Below, piece by piece: positions 26,119 to 35,125 of a stretch of DNA of 64,000 nt; positions within the stretch are counted from its first letter, which is position 1, and every line of letters begins with the position of its first letter. The stretch is from SBAX01 sp964646605. Its GTDB lineage: Bacteria > Planctomycetota > Phycisphaerae > UBA1845. The notes beneath the pieces were generated by a model, which saw only the letters and a list, made by a program, of their open reading frames with translations, did no database searches and was not told the DNA's origin. The stretch is from the NCBI GenBank assembly GCA_964646605.1, contig CAZYEX010000003.1, forward strand, positions 8,920 to 72,919, written 5' to 3'. The translations under genes and the position numbers were made by a program.

Positions 26119-27834
26119 ATGAATCCCCGCATCACGTCGATCGAGAACCTCATCGCCTCCGACCCCGGCGGTCGCAACATCTTCGGTCTGGTCATTGCCG
26201 ATCAATTGCGCCTCGCCGCCCAGTCGCTTCGGCTCGCACGTCGCGTCGGGATCGTCAGCGGTTTCTATATCGCGGACGCAAACGCGGGTGAGACCGACGG
26301 ACCGCCTGGGGCGAAAGCGCTCGGCGATGCCTTGCAATCCTTGGGGATCGCCGTCGATTACATCACCGATCGCTGGAACGCTCCGCTGTTCGAGGCTCTC
26401 GGCGTGGAGCCGCTCCTGGATGTCGAAAACTACATCGCTCGCGCCCAGCCCACGCACTTGGTCGCCATCGAGCGCCCCGGCCGCGGCTGCGACGGTCGGT
26501 ATCGCAACATGCGCGGGCGGGACATCACCGATACGACCGCCCCGCTGGACGAACTGTTTCTCGAAGCTTCACGGCAAGGACTGACCACCGTTGGCGTGGG
26601 TGACGGCGGAAACGAGATCGGCATGGGCAAGGTCTTCGCTGAGGCCCTTCGCGCCATCGACCATGGCCCCGAGATCGCCAGCACCATCGCCACCGACTTC
26701 TGCATCGTCGCGGGCGTCGCCAATTGGGGCGCGTACGGTCTGGTCGGGGCTCTCTCGGTGCTCGCCGGGCGCGACTTGCTGCCCTCCGTGCAACAATGCA
26801 CCGACGAGCTGCGCGGCATGGTCGAACACGCCGCCGCCGTCGACGGCGTCACCGGTCGCCGCGAACCCACCGTCGACGGCCTCGATCTTTCCGTCACCAT
26901 CCGAATGTTGGAAAGCATCCGCCGCCAGACCATCCCCTCCCCCCTGGAGCGCGGGCGACCGCTGCTCATCGGCGTCCTCGGATACGGCGAAGCGGGCCGG
27001 GCCGTCGCCCATTTGATGACCCGCCGCGGACACCGCATCCGCATCTCCGATCACCAGGCCGTCACCCTCGAATCCGGACTCGTCGTCGACGGCGTCGAAA
27101 CCGGAAGACACACCATCGAGTTCCTGCGCGAGTGCCAACTCGTTGTCGCCAGCCCCGGCGTCCGCCAGGATGTTCCCATCCGCGACGCCCTCCACCGCCG
27201 CGGCATCCCCGTCATCAGCGAACTCGAACTCGCCTATCAGTCGTGCCCGCGCAGCCTCATCGCCGTCACCGGTACGATCGGAAAACGAACCACGGTCGAA
27301 CTCATGCGTCGCCTCTTCCAATCCGCGGGTCGGCCTCTGAGCATCGGCGGCAACCGCGGACGACCGCTTTCGTCGCTGCTTCTCGACGACGACCTCTCCG
27401 ACCCCGTGGCCCTCGCTGTCTCCAGCTTCCAACTGGAGTCCGTCATCCACTTTCGCCCCCACATCGCCGTCATCCTCAACATCGACGAAGCCCACCTCGA
27501 CCGCCACCGCTCCATCGCCGAGTACGTCCGCATCAAGAGCCGCATTTTCATGAACCACCGCCCCGACGACATCCTCATTCTCCCCTTCGACGACGAGCGT
27601 CTGCGCTCCCTGGCCCGTAAACACCACGGCCGCACTTTTTTCGTCTCCGTCCGCCAAGCCGTGGACCGCGGCGCGTGGCTCGACGGAAACGATGTCGTCG
27701 TCAACATTCATGGAACCCCGGATCGACTCACGGACGTGCCCACAGATGCTCGTCTCTTCCCCGAGAACTTGTTGTCCTCCCTCGTCGCCGCCCGCCTCTG
27801 CGGCCTCCAACCATGTAGCGCTCAAGCCATGTAG
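26119..27834 (+). CDS. D-glutamate cyclase (DUF4392) fused to a truncated MurD-like ligase
   Basis: The 571-residue protein has two parts. Residues 1 to ~270 match the DUF4392/D-glutamate cyclase family, which interconverts D-glutamate and 5-oxo-D-proline: FYIADANAGETDGPPGAKAL (49-68), ERPGRGCDGRYRNMRGRDI (118-136), GVGDGGNEIGMGKV (159-172), VAGVANWGAYGL (197-208). Residues ~281-562 resemble MurD, the ligase adding D-glutamate to UDP-MurNAc-L-Ala: Rossmann IGVLGYGEAGRAVA (284-297), VASPGVRQDVPI, AVTGTIGKRTT (382-392, altered from the usual GTNGKTT), SSFQLE (435-440), NIDEAHLDRH (454-463). The substrate-binding third domain is missing: the frame ends at a TAG supplied by a palindromic repeat. 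Ligase activity is therefore doubtful; a D-glutamate-sensing or vestigial role is possible. Confidence 0.85.
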   Translation: MNPRITSIENLIASDPGGRNIFGLVIADQLRLAAQSLRLARRVGIVSGFYIADANAGETDGPPGAKALGDALQSLGIAVDYITDRWNAPLFEALGVEPLLDVENYIARAQPTHLVAIERPGRGCDGRYRNMRGRDITDTTAPLDELFLEASRQGLTTVGVGDGGNEIGMGKVFAEALRAIDHGPEIASTIATDFCIVAGVANWGAYGLVGALSVLAGRDLLPSVQQCTDELRGMVEHAAAVDGVTGRREPTVDGLDLSVTIRMLESIRRQTIPSPLERGRPLLIGVLGYGEAGRAVAHLMTRRGHRIRISDHQAVTLESGLVVDGVETGRHTIEFLRECQLVVASPGVRQDVPIRDALHRRGIPVISELELAYQSCPRSLIAVTGTIGKRTTVELMRRLFQSAGRPLSIGGNRGRPLSSLLLDDDLSDPVALAVSSFQLESVIHFRPHIAVILNIDEAHLDRHRSIAEYVRIKSRIFMNHRPDDILILPFDDERLRSLARKHHGRTFFVSVRQAVDRGAWLDGNDVVVNIHGTPDRLTDVPTDARLFPENLLSSLVAARLCGLQPCSAQAM

Positions 27835-27854
27835 CGCCACCCCTGGTGGGTGGC
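27830..27854. repeat. Palindrome supplying the stop codon of the cyclase/MurD gene
   Basis: Arms CGCCACCC and GGGTGGCG flank CTGGT (one base different from the CTTGT loop). The element opens TGTAGCG, and the TAG at 27832-27834 is the stop of the upstream gene. A partial lead-in (CATGTAGCGCTC) occurs 19 bases earlier. Only about 65 bases separate the element from the stop of the convergent M28 gene. Confidence 0.85.
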
Positions 27855-27920
27855 GCATCGACCCATCCGCCAACATCGCGCAAACAGGCCGCTCGGAACC
27901 TTGCGTAAACGGTATCGGGT

Positions 27921-29372
27921 TCAGGGCCCCGCGGGCGGACCGCCGAGGCGCTCGGGCATGTCGGCGAGAATGTAGGCGACCGTCGCTAGGGCGGCGACGT
28001 TCTGGGAAAGGGTCTGCGGGTCGATCTTGTCGATGGTGTCGGCGTGCGTGTGGTGGTAGTCGAAGTAGGTCGAACCCTCGACGTTATGGCCCATGAGCAT
28101 GACGCCGGCGGGTTCGAGAGCGCCCACGTCGGCGCCGGAGTGGCCTTTCGAGACCTTCATCGGACCCAGCGGGGATAAGAGGGACACCAGATCCTCCAAC
28201 TGCCCCACGGCTAGAGCCTCGCGTGCCTTGTCCTTGCACTCGACGGAGTATCCCGTGGGGCGGAAGACGCCGCTGTCGGACTCGATGGCGGCGATGTGCT
28301 TGGAAAGCTCCGCGGCGTGGTCGGCGGCGTAGGCCTTGGCCCCGGCCAAGCCGTTCTCCTCGTTGGTCCACAGCACCACGCGGATGGTTCGTTTGGGGAT
28401 GAGATTCAGCTTCCGTAACACGGTGATGGCTTGCATGGCCATCACGCACCCGCCGCCGTCGTCGTGAGCGCCTTGCCCCACGTCCCAGGAGTCGATGTGT
28501 CCGCCGATGACCACGACTTCGTCGGGATGGGTCGAGCCGCGAAGCTCTCCGACGGCGTTGGCCGACTCCGCGTCGGGGAAGGATTGAGCCTCCATCCTGA
28601 GGTTGACGACCACGGGCATACCTTTGGCGTGCCATCGGGCGATGGTGTCGGCGTCTTCGATGGAGATCGCGGCGGCGGGAATCTTGGCGGCCTTTTCGTC
28701 GTAGCGCATCGCTCCGGTGTGCGGACTGCGGAGGCTCTTCGCGGTAACCGAGCGGACCAAACACGCCACCGCTCCCTTCTCGGACGCGAAGATGGCGCCT
28801 CGGCCTCGGTACTGCACGGCCGTCCCATACCCGGAGCCCTTTTCCGCATCGTAGGGCGGCATGGGGTTGTTGAAGAGGACGATCTTTCCGCGGATGGCGT
28901 CGCCGAGGGTCTCGAGTTCGTCCTTGCCGCTGACGACGACGACCTGAGCGGTGATGCCCTCGGGAGGTGTGGCGACTGATCCTCCCAGCCCGAGCATCAC
29001 CAGCGGTTCCACGCGCGGTTCGAGGAGCGTGGCGGACTCGCGGCCCCGAACCCAGTGAGGGACGTTGGCTTTTTCCCGCCGAACGTTCTCATGACCGTCG
29101 CGCTTCATCTCCTGTACGGCCCAATCGATGGCCTTTTCGAGCTGCGGCGAACCGCTGAGGCGGTGCCCGATGTTGAGGCAAAGGTCCTCGAGCTTGCGGT
29201 AGCCGTCGCGGTCCGCCTGAGCGGCTTGGAGGATACGCTCGGAGGCCGATCGGTAGCGCTCGGCGATGGAAGCCGTTTTGGCCGAACCGCCTGATGGCGG
29301 GGACTGGGGATAGGCCGATAACGGCAAGAACCCCAGCAGAACCGCGGCAAATTCAACGTACTTTGCTTGCAT
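27921..29372 (-). CDS. Exported M28-family zinc peptidase
   Basis: The 483-residue protein is a di-zinc exopeptidase like plasma glutamate carboxypeptidase (carboxypeptidase Q). Of two adjacent ATGs (29375 and 29372) the second is better spaced from GAGGG. A signal peptide (MQAKYVEFAAVLLGFLPLSAYPQS) is followed by a leader and a PA-type inserted domain (GSGYGTAVQYRGRGAIFASE). The zinc ligands and catalytic residues are visible: GGHIDSWDVGQGAHDDGGG, WTNEENGLAGA, ESDSGV, and YHHTHADTIDKID for the last His. It likely trims peptides in the periplasm or outside. It converges with the cyclase/MurD gene. Confidence 0.9.
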   Translation of the reverse strand: MQAKYVEFAAVLLGFLPLSAYPQSPPSGGSAKTASIAERYRSASERILQAAQADRDGYRKLEDLCLNIGHRLSGSPQLEKAIDWAVQEMKRDGHENVRREKANVPHWVRGRESATLLEPRVEPLVMLGLGGSVATPPEGITAQVVVVSGKDELETLGDAIRGKIVLFNNPMPPYDAEKGSGYGTAVQYRGRGAIFASEKGAVACLVRSVTAKSLRSPHTGAMRYDEKAAKIPAAAISIEDADTIARWHAKGMPVVVNLRMEAQSFPDAESANAVGELRGSTHPDEVVVIGGHIDSWDVGQGAHDDGGGCVMAMQAITVLRKLNLIPKRTIRVVLWTNEENGLAGAKAYAADHAAELSKHIAAIESDSGVFRPTGYSVECKDKAREALAVGQLEDLVSLLSPLGPMKVSKGHSGADVGALEPAGVMLMGHNVEGSTYFDYHHTHADTIDKIDPQTLSQNVAALATVAYILADMPERLGGPPAGP

Positions 29373-29561
29373 CATGGCACCCTCGCCTGTGTTGCGTTGC
29401 GGTAACTTCGATCCCGCCGATGGAGGAAAACGACCCCGTCGAACGCGCCGTGATTGTACCCGGGCGTGGCGCGGAGTCCAGCTCTTCGTTGTCGGGAAGC
29501 GGTTGGCTGGTGTCGTGTGTTGAAGCGGTGGGACCGCCGGTCTAGGATGCGGTCGGTGGGT

Positions 29562-31772
29562 ATGAGACAAATTTCACAACGGCTTCCGCTCGGGCGCTGG
29601 AGAACGTCAACTCCGCGGACGATCGGGGTCGTTGGCATGGTGCTGACGGCGCTCCTTCTGACCCCCGCGCCGGCCCAAGCGTACATCGGTCCCGGCGCCG
29701 GGTTCGCCGTCGGAACGACCCTCTTCGCGTTCTTTGCCGCGTTCCTTTCCGGTTTGGTGGCCATCGTCTGGTGGCCGTTTCGATGGATGATCCGCTTGGT
29801 TCGCGGTCGTCGAGCGATGGCTCGGGCGCGGGTCAAGCGCGTCGTCATCCTGGGGTTGGACGGCATGGAGCCGACCCTCGCCGACAAGTTCATGGCCGAA
29901 GGGAAAATGCCCAACCTCCGGCGCCTTGCGGAGAGTGGAACCTACACCCGCCTGGGCACCACGGCACCGCCGCTGTCGCCCGTCGCCTGGTCGACGTTCC
30001 TCACCGGTTGCAATCCGGGCAAGCACAACATTTTCGATTTCCTCACCCGCGATCGACGAACGTACATGCCGCTGTTGTCATCGGTGAACATTCGACCGCC
30101 GGCGCGGGTGTGGAAGGTCGGGCGCTATCGCATTCCGCTGGGCAAACCCGACGTTCGACTGCTGCGCCGTGGGAAACCGTTCTGGACAACGCTGGGCGAG
30201 CACGGCATCTTCAGCAGCATCATTCGCGTGCCTATCACCTTTCCGCCCGAGCCCTTCCGCGGCGTGCTTCTATCGGCTATGTGCGTCCCCGACCTGCGCG
30301 GCAGTCAAGGGACCTTCACCTACTACTCGACGCGGGCGGCCGTCGAGGAGGAGTACATCGGCGGCGAACAGATTCGCGTGAAGCGCGAGGGAAATCGAAT
30401 CCATTCTCACCTCGTCGGGCCGCCCAACACCATCCAGGAGAACGGCGGAGTTTTGCAATGCCCGTTCGACGTCGCCATTTCGGGCCCAGGTCGAGCCACG
30501 TTGACCATTTGCGGTCGGGACTGGCAACTGGAAAAGGGGAAATACACTCCTTGGATGGAGGTCGACTTCAAAGCCGGGATGGGGATCAAGGTGAGGGGTA
30601 TCTGTCAGTTCCTTCTCATGGGGACCGAACCCCAGTTCGAGCTGTATGTGACCCCCATCCAAATCCACCCCGCCAAACCGGCCATGGCGATTTCTCATCC
30701 TTCCGTGTATTCCCTCTATCTGGCCAAAAACCAGGGACTGTATGCAACGCTCGGGCTGGCGGAAGATACCTGGGGGCTCAATGCAGATATTCTCGATGAT
30801 GACGGCTTCCTCCATCAATGTCTGGAGACCGACAGTGAGCGCGAAAAGATGTTCTTCGACGCGCTCGAGAAAGTCCGCAATGGACTGTGTGTCTGCGTGT
30901 TCGACGGGACCGACCGCATTCAACATATGTTCTGGCGATACATCGATCCGGGTCACCCCGCCGACCGTGGAGAATCGGGCCATGGACATCGCAAGGCCAT
31001 AGATGAACTCTATGCGCGGATGGACAGGTTGGTCGGCGAGACCATGGCGAAATGCGACGACAAGGACACGTTGCTGATGGTCATTTCCGATCACGGGTTC
31101 AATCCGTTCCGGCGGGGGATCGATCTGAATGTGTGGTTGGAGCAGAATGGGTATTTGTCGCTCAAACCCGACGGGCGCGGAAAAAAATATCTGGCGGGAG
31201 TGGACTGGTCGAAGACGAAGGCCTTTTGCCTCGGTCTTGCCGGCATTTGGCTGAATCTCAAGGGGCGTGAGGGGCAGGGGATTGTCGAAGCGCACGAGGC
31301 GGAGGCACTGCGGGATGAGATCTGTGAGCGGCTCACCGGACTGCAAGACGACGAGCGCGGCGAAACGGCCGTAAGGCGGGCCATGAATGCGCATCGTATC
31401 TATGTGGGCCCCTACGCCAAGGACGGCCCCGATATCATCATGGGGTACAATCGCGGGTATCGCGTTTCCTGGGAAGCGGCCGTCGGACAACCCACCGATC
31501 GACTATTTCACGACAACACCAAGGCCTGGAGCGGAGATCACTGCATCGATCCGGCGCTGATCCCCGGCGTGATGTTTTGCAACCGAAAGGTGGAGTCGGA
31601 GAGTCCGCGGTTGGTGGACATCGCACCGACGGTTCTGGAACTGTTCGGCGTCGAGCCGCCGGCCATCATGGACGGACGGGCGCTGAAGGTGAACATGCCG
31701 TCCCGGAAATCCCACCGCATCCACAAAGAGCTTTCGAGCGCCGACGGAAAGGTCGTTGCGGCAACGGAATGA
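29562..31772 (+). CDS. Alkaline-phosphatase-superfamily phosphodiesterase, membrane-anchored
   Basis: The protein of about 736 residues belongs to the type I phosphodiesterase/nucleotide pyrophosphatase group. ATG 29562 is chosen (29547 is possible); no clear ribosome binding site decides. A signal-like helix (TIGVVGMVLTALLLTPAPAQA) is followed by YIGPGAGFAVG and a second helix (FAAFLSGLVAIVWWPFRWMI). The enzyme domain has the metal ligands LGLDGMEPTLADKF, DGTDRIQHMFW, ISDHGFNPFRRG and SGDHC, with the nucleophile region PLSPVAWSTFLTG. Substrate unknown; relatives cleave phosphodiesters or transfer phospho-groups. Its stop overlaps the next start as ATGA, so two paralogous enzymes are made from one message. 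Confidence 0.85.
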   Translation: MRQISQRLPLGRWRTSTPRTIGVVGMVLTALLLTPAPAQAYIGPGAGFAVGTTLFAFFAAFLSGLVAIVWWPFRWMIRLVRGRRAMARARVKRVVILGLDGMEPTLADKFMAEGKMPNLRRLAESGTYTRLGTTAPPLSPVAWSTFLTGCNPGKHNIFDFLTRDRRTYMPLLSSVNIRPPARVWKVGRYRIPLGKPDVRLLRRGKPFWTTLGEHGIFSSIIRVPITFPPEPFRGVLLSAMCVPDLRGSQGTFTYYSTRAAVEEEYIGGEQIRVKREGNRIHSHLVGPPNTIQENGGVLQCPFDVAISGPGRATLTICGRDWQLEKGKYTPWMEVDFKAGMGIKVRGICQFLLMGTEPQFELYVTPIQIHPAKPAMAISHPSVYSLYLAKNQGLYATLGLAEDTWGLNADILDDDGFLHQCLETDSEREKMFFDALEKVRNGLCVCVFDGTDRIQHMFWRYIDPGHPADRGESGHGHRKAIDELYARMDRLVGETMAKCDDKDTLLMVISDHGFNPFRRGIDLNVWLEQNGYLSLKPDGRGKKYLAGVDWSKTKAFCLGLAGIWLNLKGREGQGIVEAHEAEALRDEICERLTGLQDDERGETAVRRAMNAHRIYVGPYAKDGPDIIMGYNRGYRVSWEAAVGQPTDRLFHDNTKAWSGDHCIDPALIPGVMFCNRKVESESPRLVDIAPTVLELFGVEPPAIMDGRALKVNMPSRKSHRIHKELSSADGKVVAATE

Positions 31773-33823
31773 CTCGGCGATCCCATTTCATTGTCTTTCT
31801 GATGGTGATGGCTGCGTGTACGGCGGGCATTGCCCTTCAAGGCTGCGACGGACGCGGCGCCGCCCCTCCACGAATGGTTGTGTTGGGTTTCGACGGGATG
31901 GACCCGCTACTGTGCGAACGTCTGATGGACGCCGGGCGCATGCCGCACCTTGCATCCATGCGCGCCGCGGGCGGATATCGCCGTTTACAGACCAGCATTC
32001 CGCCGCAGAGCCCTGTAGCCTGGTCCAACTTCATCACCGGAGCCGACGCGGGAGTTCACGGCATTTTTGACTTCATCCACCGCGATCCCGCCAAGCAGTG
32101 CGAATTGTACTACTCCGCCGCACGAACCATTCCCGGTGACGGCGGATGGGAGGTCGGCAAACACCAACTGCCCCTGACCTTCTGGCCGTTCAGTCACAAC
32201 CCCACACAGACGCTCTTGCAAAGGCATGGCACGCCGTTTTGGGACTACCTCGACGAGGCAGGCGTGCCGGTCGCAATGTATGACATTCCATCCAACTATC
32301 CCCCCAGTAAGTCGCACCACGGGCATATGTGTTGTCTGAGTGGAATGGGTGTTCCCGACTTACTGGGAACCTATGGAACATACCAGTTCTTTTCGTCGGA
32401 CACGCACCGCACGCTGGACGAGCCCGGCGGAATCCGAAAACCGTTGACCTTTACGGACCATGCGGCCAAGGGGAGTCTCGTCGGTCCTGATAATACCAGT
32501 CTCAAGAAACCCATGCGCACCACCATCCCATTTTACGTATATCGCCATCCCCGAGACCCTGTGGCGAGGATCGAGGTACAAGGGCAGACCATCGTCCTCC
32601 GCGAGGGCGAGTGGAGCGACTGGCGGCAGTTGGATTACTCACTGGATATGCCGCCGTTTCTTCCCAATGCACACGTCGGCGGAATCTGCCGGTTCTATCT
32701 ACAGTCCGTGCATCCCCAGTTTCGTCTTTATGTCACACCGATCAACCTCGATCCCTCTCAGCCGGGCGATCAAGCGATCAGTGAGCCGCCGCAGTTCGTC
32801 GAGGAGATTTCGGAAAGCATCGGACTGTTCTATACCGCCGGGTTTCAAGAGGACCATAAGGCGTTGTCCAATCGCGTGTTCAAGGATGAGGAATATTTGC
32901 AACAGGCGCGATATGTGCTGGAGGAGCGCCGCCGCTTGCTGGATTATGCCCTGGACCGTTACCGTGACGGCTTGCTGTTTTTCTATTTTTCGAGTACCGA
33001 TTTGCAATCCCATATGTTCTGGTGGGACGGCGAGGAACGGCACCCGCTTCGCACCCCCGAAGACGCCCGTCGATATCAGAAGGTCATCGAGGATTTGTAC
33101 GTGGAAATGGATGGCATTGTCGCTCAGGTTGCCCAGAGTGTGGGACCCGACGCGACGACGCTAGTGATGTCCGACCACGGGTTCTGCAACTTCCGTCGGC
33201 AGTTCAATCTGAATACATGGCTTCGCAAGGAAGGGTACCTAGGCCCCGAAGACTGCAAGAGTCTGCTGAATTCCGCGCAAGGCCGAATGGTGGACTGGAA
33301 GCGGACGCGGGCTTTCGGCATTGGACTCAATGGCCTGTATCTGAATCTCAAGGGACGGGAGCGCGATGGGATTGTCGAGCCCGCCGAGCGCGCAGCCTTG
33401 CTAACTGAGATATCGGAAAAACTCCTCGCTGTCCGCGATCCGGCCACCGGCGGGCCCGTCATTGCAGAGGTCTACCGGGCGGACAAAGTCTACTCGGGCC
33501 CGTTCGCAGACAAGGGGCCGGACCTCATCGTTGGTTATCATCGTGGGTATCGAGTCTCGTGGGCGGCCACGCAAGGGGACGTGGAAAATGAGCTTCTCAG
33601 TGATAACGACTCTGCGTGGAGCGCCGACCACTGCATGGCCGCCGACCAGGTGCCCGGAATTTTGTTTTCCAATCGACCGCTGGCGTCGGACGGACCGGCG
33701 CTCACCGATCTCGCGCCGACCATCCTGGAGCAGTTCAAGGTCGTGGTTCCGCCCACGATGACCGGACGGAGCGTTTTCCAGCCGCAGTCCGTGGCCGGCG
33801 CGGGCCCACGCACAAAGGAGTGA
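31769..33823 (+). CDS. Second alkaline-phosphatase-superfamily enzyme, lipoprotein
   Basis: The 684-residue protein is a paralogue of the upstream gene product. ATG 31769 overlaps its stop. The N-terminus MTRRSHFIVFLMVMAACTAG runs into a lipobox ending ALQGC, so it should be anchored by a lipid at Cys26. The metal-binding and nucleophile motifs are kept: VVLGFDGMDPLLC, QSPVAWSNFITG, SSTDLQSHMFWW, MSDHGFCNFRRQFNLNTW, SADHCM. The pair share the same distinctive blocks, for instance FNLNTWLRKEGYLG here and IDLNVWLEQNGYLS in the first. One enzyme is membrane-spanning and the other lipid-anchored, which suggests work at the membrane surface on the same or related substrates. Confidence 0.87.
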   Translation: MTRRSHFIVFLMVMAACTAGIALQGCDGRGAAPPRMVVLGFDGMDPLLCERLMDAGRMPHLASMRAAGGYRRLQTSIPPQSPVAWSNFITGADAGVHGIFDFIHRDPAKQCELYYSAARTIPGDGGWEVGKHQLPLTFWPFSHNPTQTLLQRHGTPFWDYLDEAGVPVAMYDIPSNYPPSKSHHGHMCCLSGMGVPDLLGTYGTYQFFSSDTHRTLDEPGGIRKPLTFTDHAAKGSLVGPDNTSLKKPMRTTIPFYVYRHPRDPVARIEVQGQTIVLREGEWSDWRQLDYSLDMPPFLPNAHVGGICRFYLQSVHPQFRLYVTPINLDPSQPGDQAISEPPQFVEEISESIGLFYTAGFQEDHKALSNRVFKDEEYLQQARYVLEERRRLLDYALDRYRDGLLFFYFSSTDLQSHMFWWDGEERHPLRTPEDARRYQKVIEDLYVEMDGIVAQVAQSVGPDATTLVMSDHGFCNFRRQFNLNTWLRKEGYLGPEDCKSLLNSAQGRMVDWKRTRAFGIGLNGLYLNLKGRERDGIVEPAERAALLTEISEKLLAVRDPATGGPVIAEVYRADKVYSGPFADKGPDLIVGYHRGYRVSWAATQGDVENELLSDNDSAWSADHCMAADQVPGILFSNRPLASDGPALTDLAPTILEQFKVVVPPTMTGRSVFQPQSVAGAGPRTKE

Positions 33824-33826
33824 GGT

Positions 33827-34012
33827 ATGTCGAAAATCAAACTCGATGCCGCATTGTTTGAGCGCGTGCGGAAAATCGCGGAGAAGGCCGGATATTCGTC
33901 TGCCGACGAGTTCGTGATTCATCTGATCGAGAAGGAACTTGCCGTCCTCGAATCCGCCGACTCCGATGCCCAAGTCACCGAACGCCTGCGCGGGCTGGGG
34001 TATTTGGAATAG
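33827..34012 (+). CDS. Small 61-residue protein of the phosphodiesterase cluster
   Basis: ATG 33827 has AGGAG six bases upstream and lies 3 bases after the preceding stop. The protein begins MSKIKLDAALFERVRKIAEK and contains AGYSSADEFVIHLIEKELAV, a pattern like a ribbon-helix-helix or short coiled helical domain. It ends RLRGLGYLE, recalling the C-terminal LxxLGY tail of many sulfatase/phosphatase-superfamily enzymes. It may regulate or assist the upstream enzymes. The ribosome binding site and tight spacing support a real gene; function unknown. Confidence 0.75.
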   Translation: MSKIKLDAALFERVRKIAEKAGYSSADEFVIHLIEKELAVLESADSDAQVTERLRGLGYLE

Positions 34013-34076
34013 TGGACCCGCGTGCGGAAAAACGGCGCGGCGGAAATGAGATGTCGCCGAGTCCAAGTGTACGACC

Positions 34077-35021
34077 ATGTCGGTGATCAACTGGCTATTG
34101 ATCTACTGCGCCGAGACCTTTCTTTGGTTGTGGGATGGGATCGTATGGCTGTTCGGCGTAGTGTTTTCGTGGATCGACGCCATCCTCAATCCGATATTGT
34201 CCCCCGCTCTGGCGTACGTGAATCCGGTTTGTACGTTCCTCGGGGATGCCGCGTTCGCCGTGCTCGATCGCTTGCCGTTTCGTTTGGGTTTGGCGCTCGT
34301 CTCGGTCGTCGCGGGAGTCGTCATGCTTCTAGCCTTTCGCCGCTTTTCCAATCAAGAGGCCATCGGTCGGGCGAAAGATGACATCAAGGCCAATCTGCTC
34401 GCACTGAGGCTCTTCAAAGACGATCTGCGAGTGATGATGCGGTGCCAGGTGCGTGTCCTCTGGGCGATCGTTCGTTTGCAGCGCTATGTGTTGACTCCGG
34501 TGCTGTGGATGACCCCGCCGATGTTGCTGGTGTTAGCGCAGATGGGCCTTCGCTATCAATGGCGGCCTCTTCGGCCCAACGAGCCGACGTTGATGCGCGT
34601 GACATCCGCGCGACCCGCGGTGGAGCTCGGCTCGATGACGCTCGAACCCTGCGCCGGCCTGATGATCGAAGCCGGTCCCGTTCCCGGCGGCAACACCGCC
34701 GTCTGGCGGATTCGTGGAGCCGCCCCCGGGCGGTACTCGGTTCGCATCCGCGTCGTCGGAGAAACCATCGAAAAAGAATTGGTGGTCGGCGACCGCCCGG
34801 GCCGAGTCAGTGCCGTCCGCCCCACGGCGCATTGGACCGATCAACTTTTTCATCCCGTGGAGCGCCCCTTGGCCGGGTCGGGCGTGATTCAACGGATGGA
34901 GATCGAATACCCTTCGAGCACGTCGTGGTATGAAGGCGCCGACTACTGGATCGTGACCTTCTTCGTGGTGTCGATGCTCACCGCGCTGATCCTGGCCCCG
35001 ATCCTGCGGGTCCGTTTCTAA
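34077..35021 (+). CDS. Multi-pass membrane protein, possibly Oxa1/EMC3-like
   Basis: The 314-residue protein has an N-terminal double helix (NWLLIYCAETFLWLWDGIVW, VVFSWIDAILNPIL), a third helix (LGLALVSVVAGVVMLLAF), and a cytosolic basic stretch FRRFSNQEAIGRAKDDIKAN followed by LLALRLFKDDLRVM. Two more helices come next (ILTPVLW-like, TPPMLLVLAQMGLRYQWRPL), then a ~150-residue beta-rich soluble part and a final helix (YWIVTFFVVSMLTALILAPIL). The order helix, basic helical hairpin, helices resembles Oxa1-superfamily proteins of the EMC3/TMCO1/DUF106 kind; this is by eye only. It is last in the phosphodiesterase set, 64 bases after the small gene, with weak ribosome binding site. Its exact role is unknown. 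Confidence 0.7.
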   Translation: MSVINWLLIYCAETFLWLWDGIVWLFGVVFSWIDAILNPILSPALAYVNPVCTFLGDAAFAVLDRLPFRLGLALVSVVAGVVMLLAFRRFSNQEAIGRAKDDIKANLLALRLFKDDLRVMMRCQVRVLWAIVRLQRYVLTPVLWMTPPMLLVLAQMGLRYQWRPLRPNEPTLMRVTSARPAVELGSMTLEPCAGLMIEAGPVPGGNTAVWRIRGAAPGRYSVRIRVVGETIEKELVVGDRPGRVSAVRPTAHWTDQLFHPVERPLAGSGVIQRMEIEYPSSTSWYEGADYWIVTFFVVSMLTALILAPILRVRF

Positions 35022-35125
35022 GTGCGACGACGAGCCGCTAGCGGCGACGCCGGTTGCGGAATCCCGGCCCGGACCGTAATCTCGCCGACGTCGACGCACG
35101 GTTACGCGTCGTACGGGATTCGACT

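Noticed and set aside
18774..27854. Repeats as a CRISPR array
   Set aside because: Copies are kilobases apart, lie inside genes and have no regular spacers; no cas genes are present.
27830..27854. Palindrome as an ordinary intrinsic terminator
   Set aside because: No T tract follows on either strand and the same element occurs inside coding sequence.
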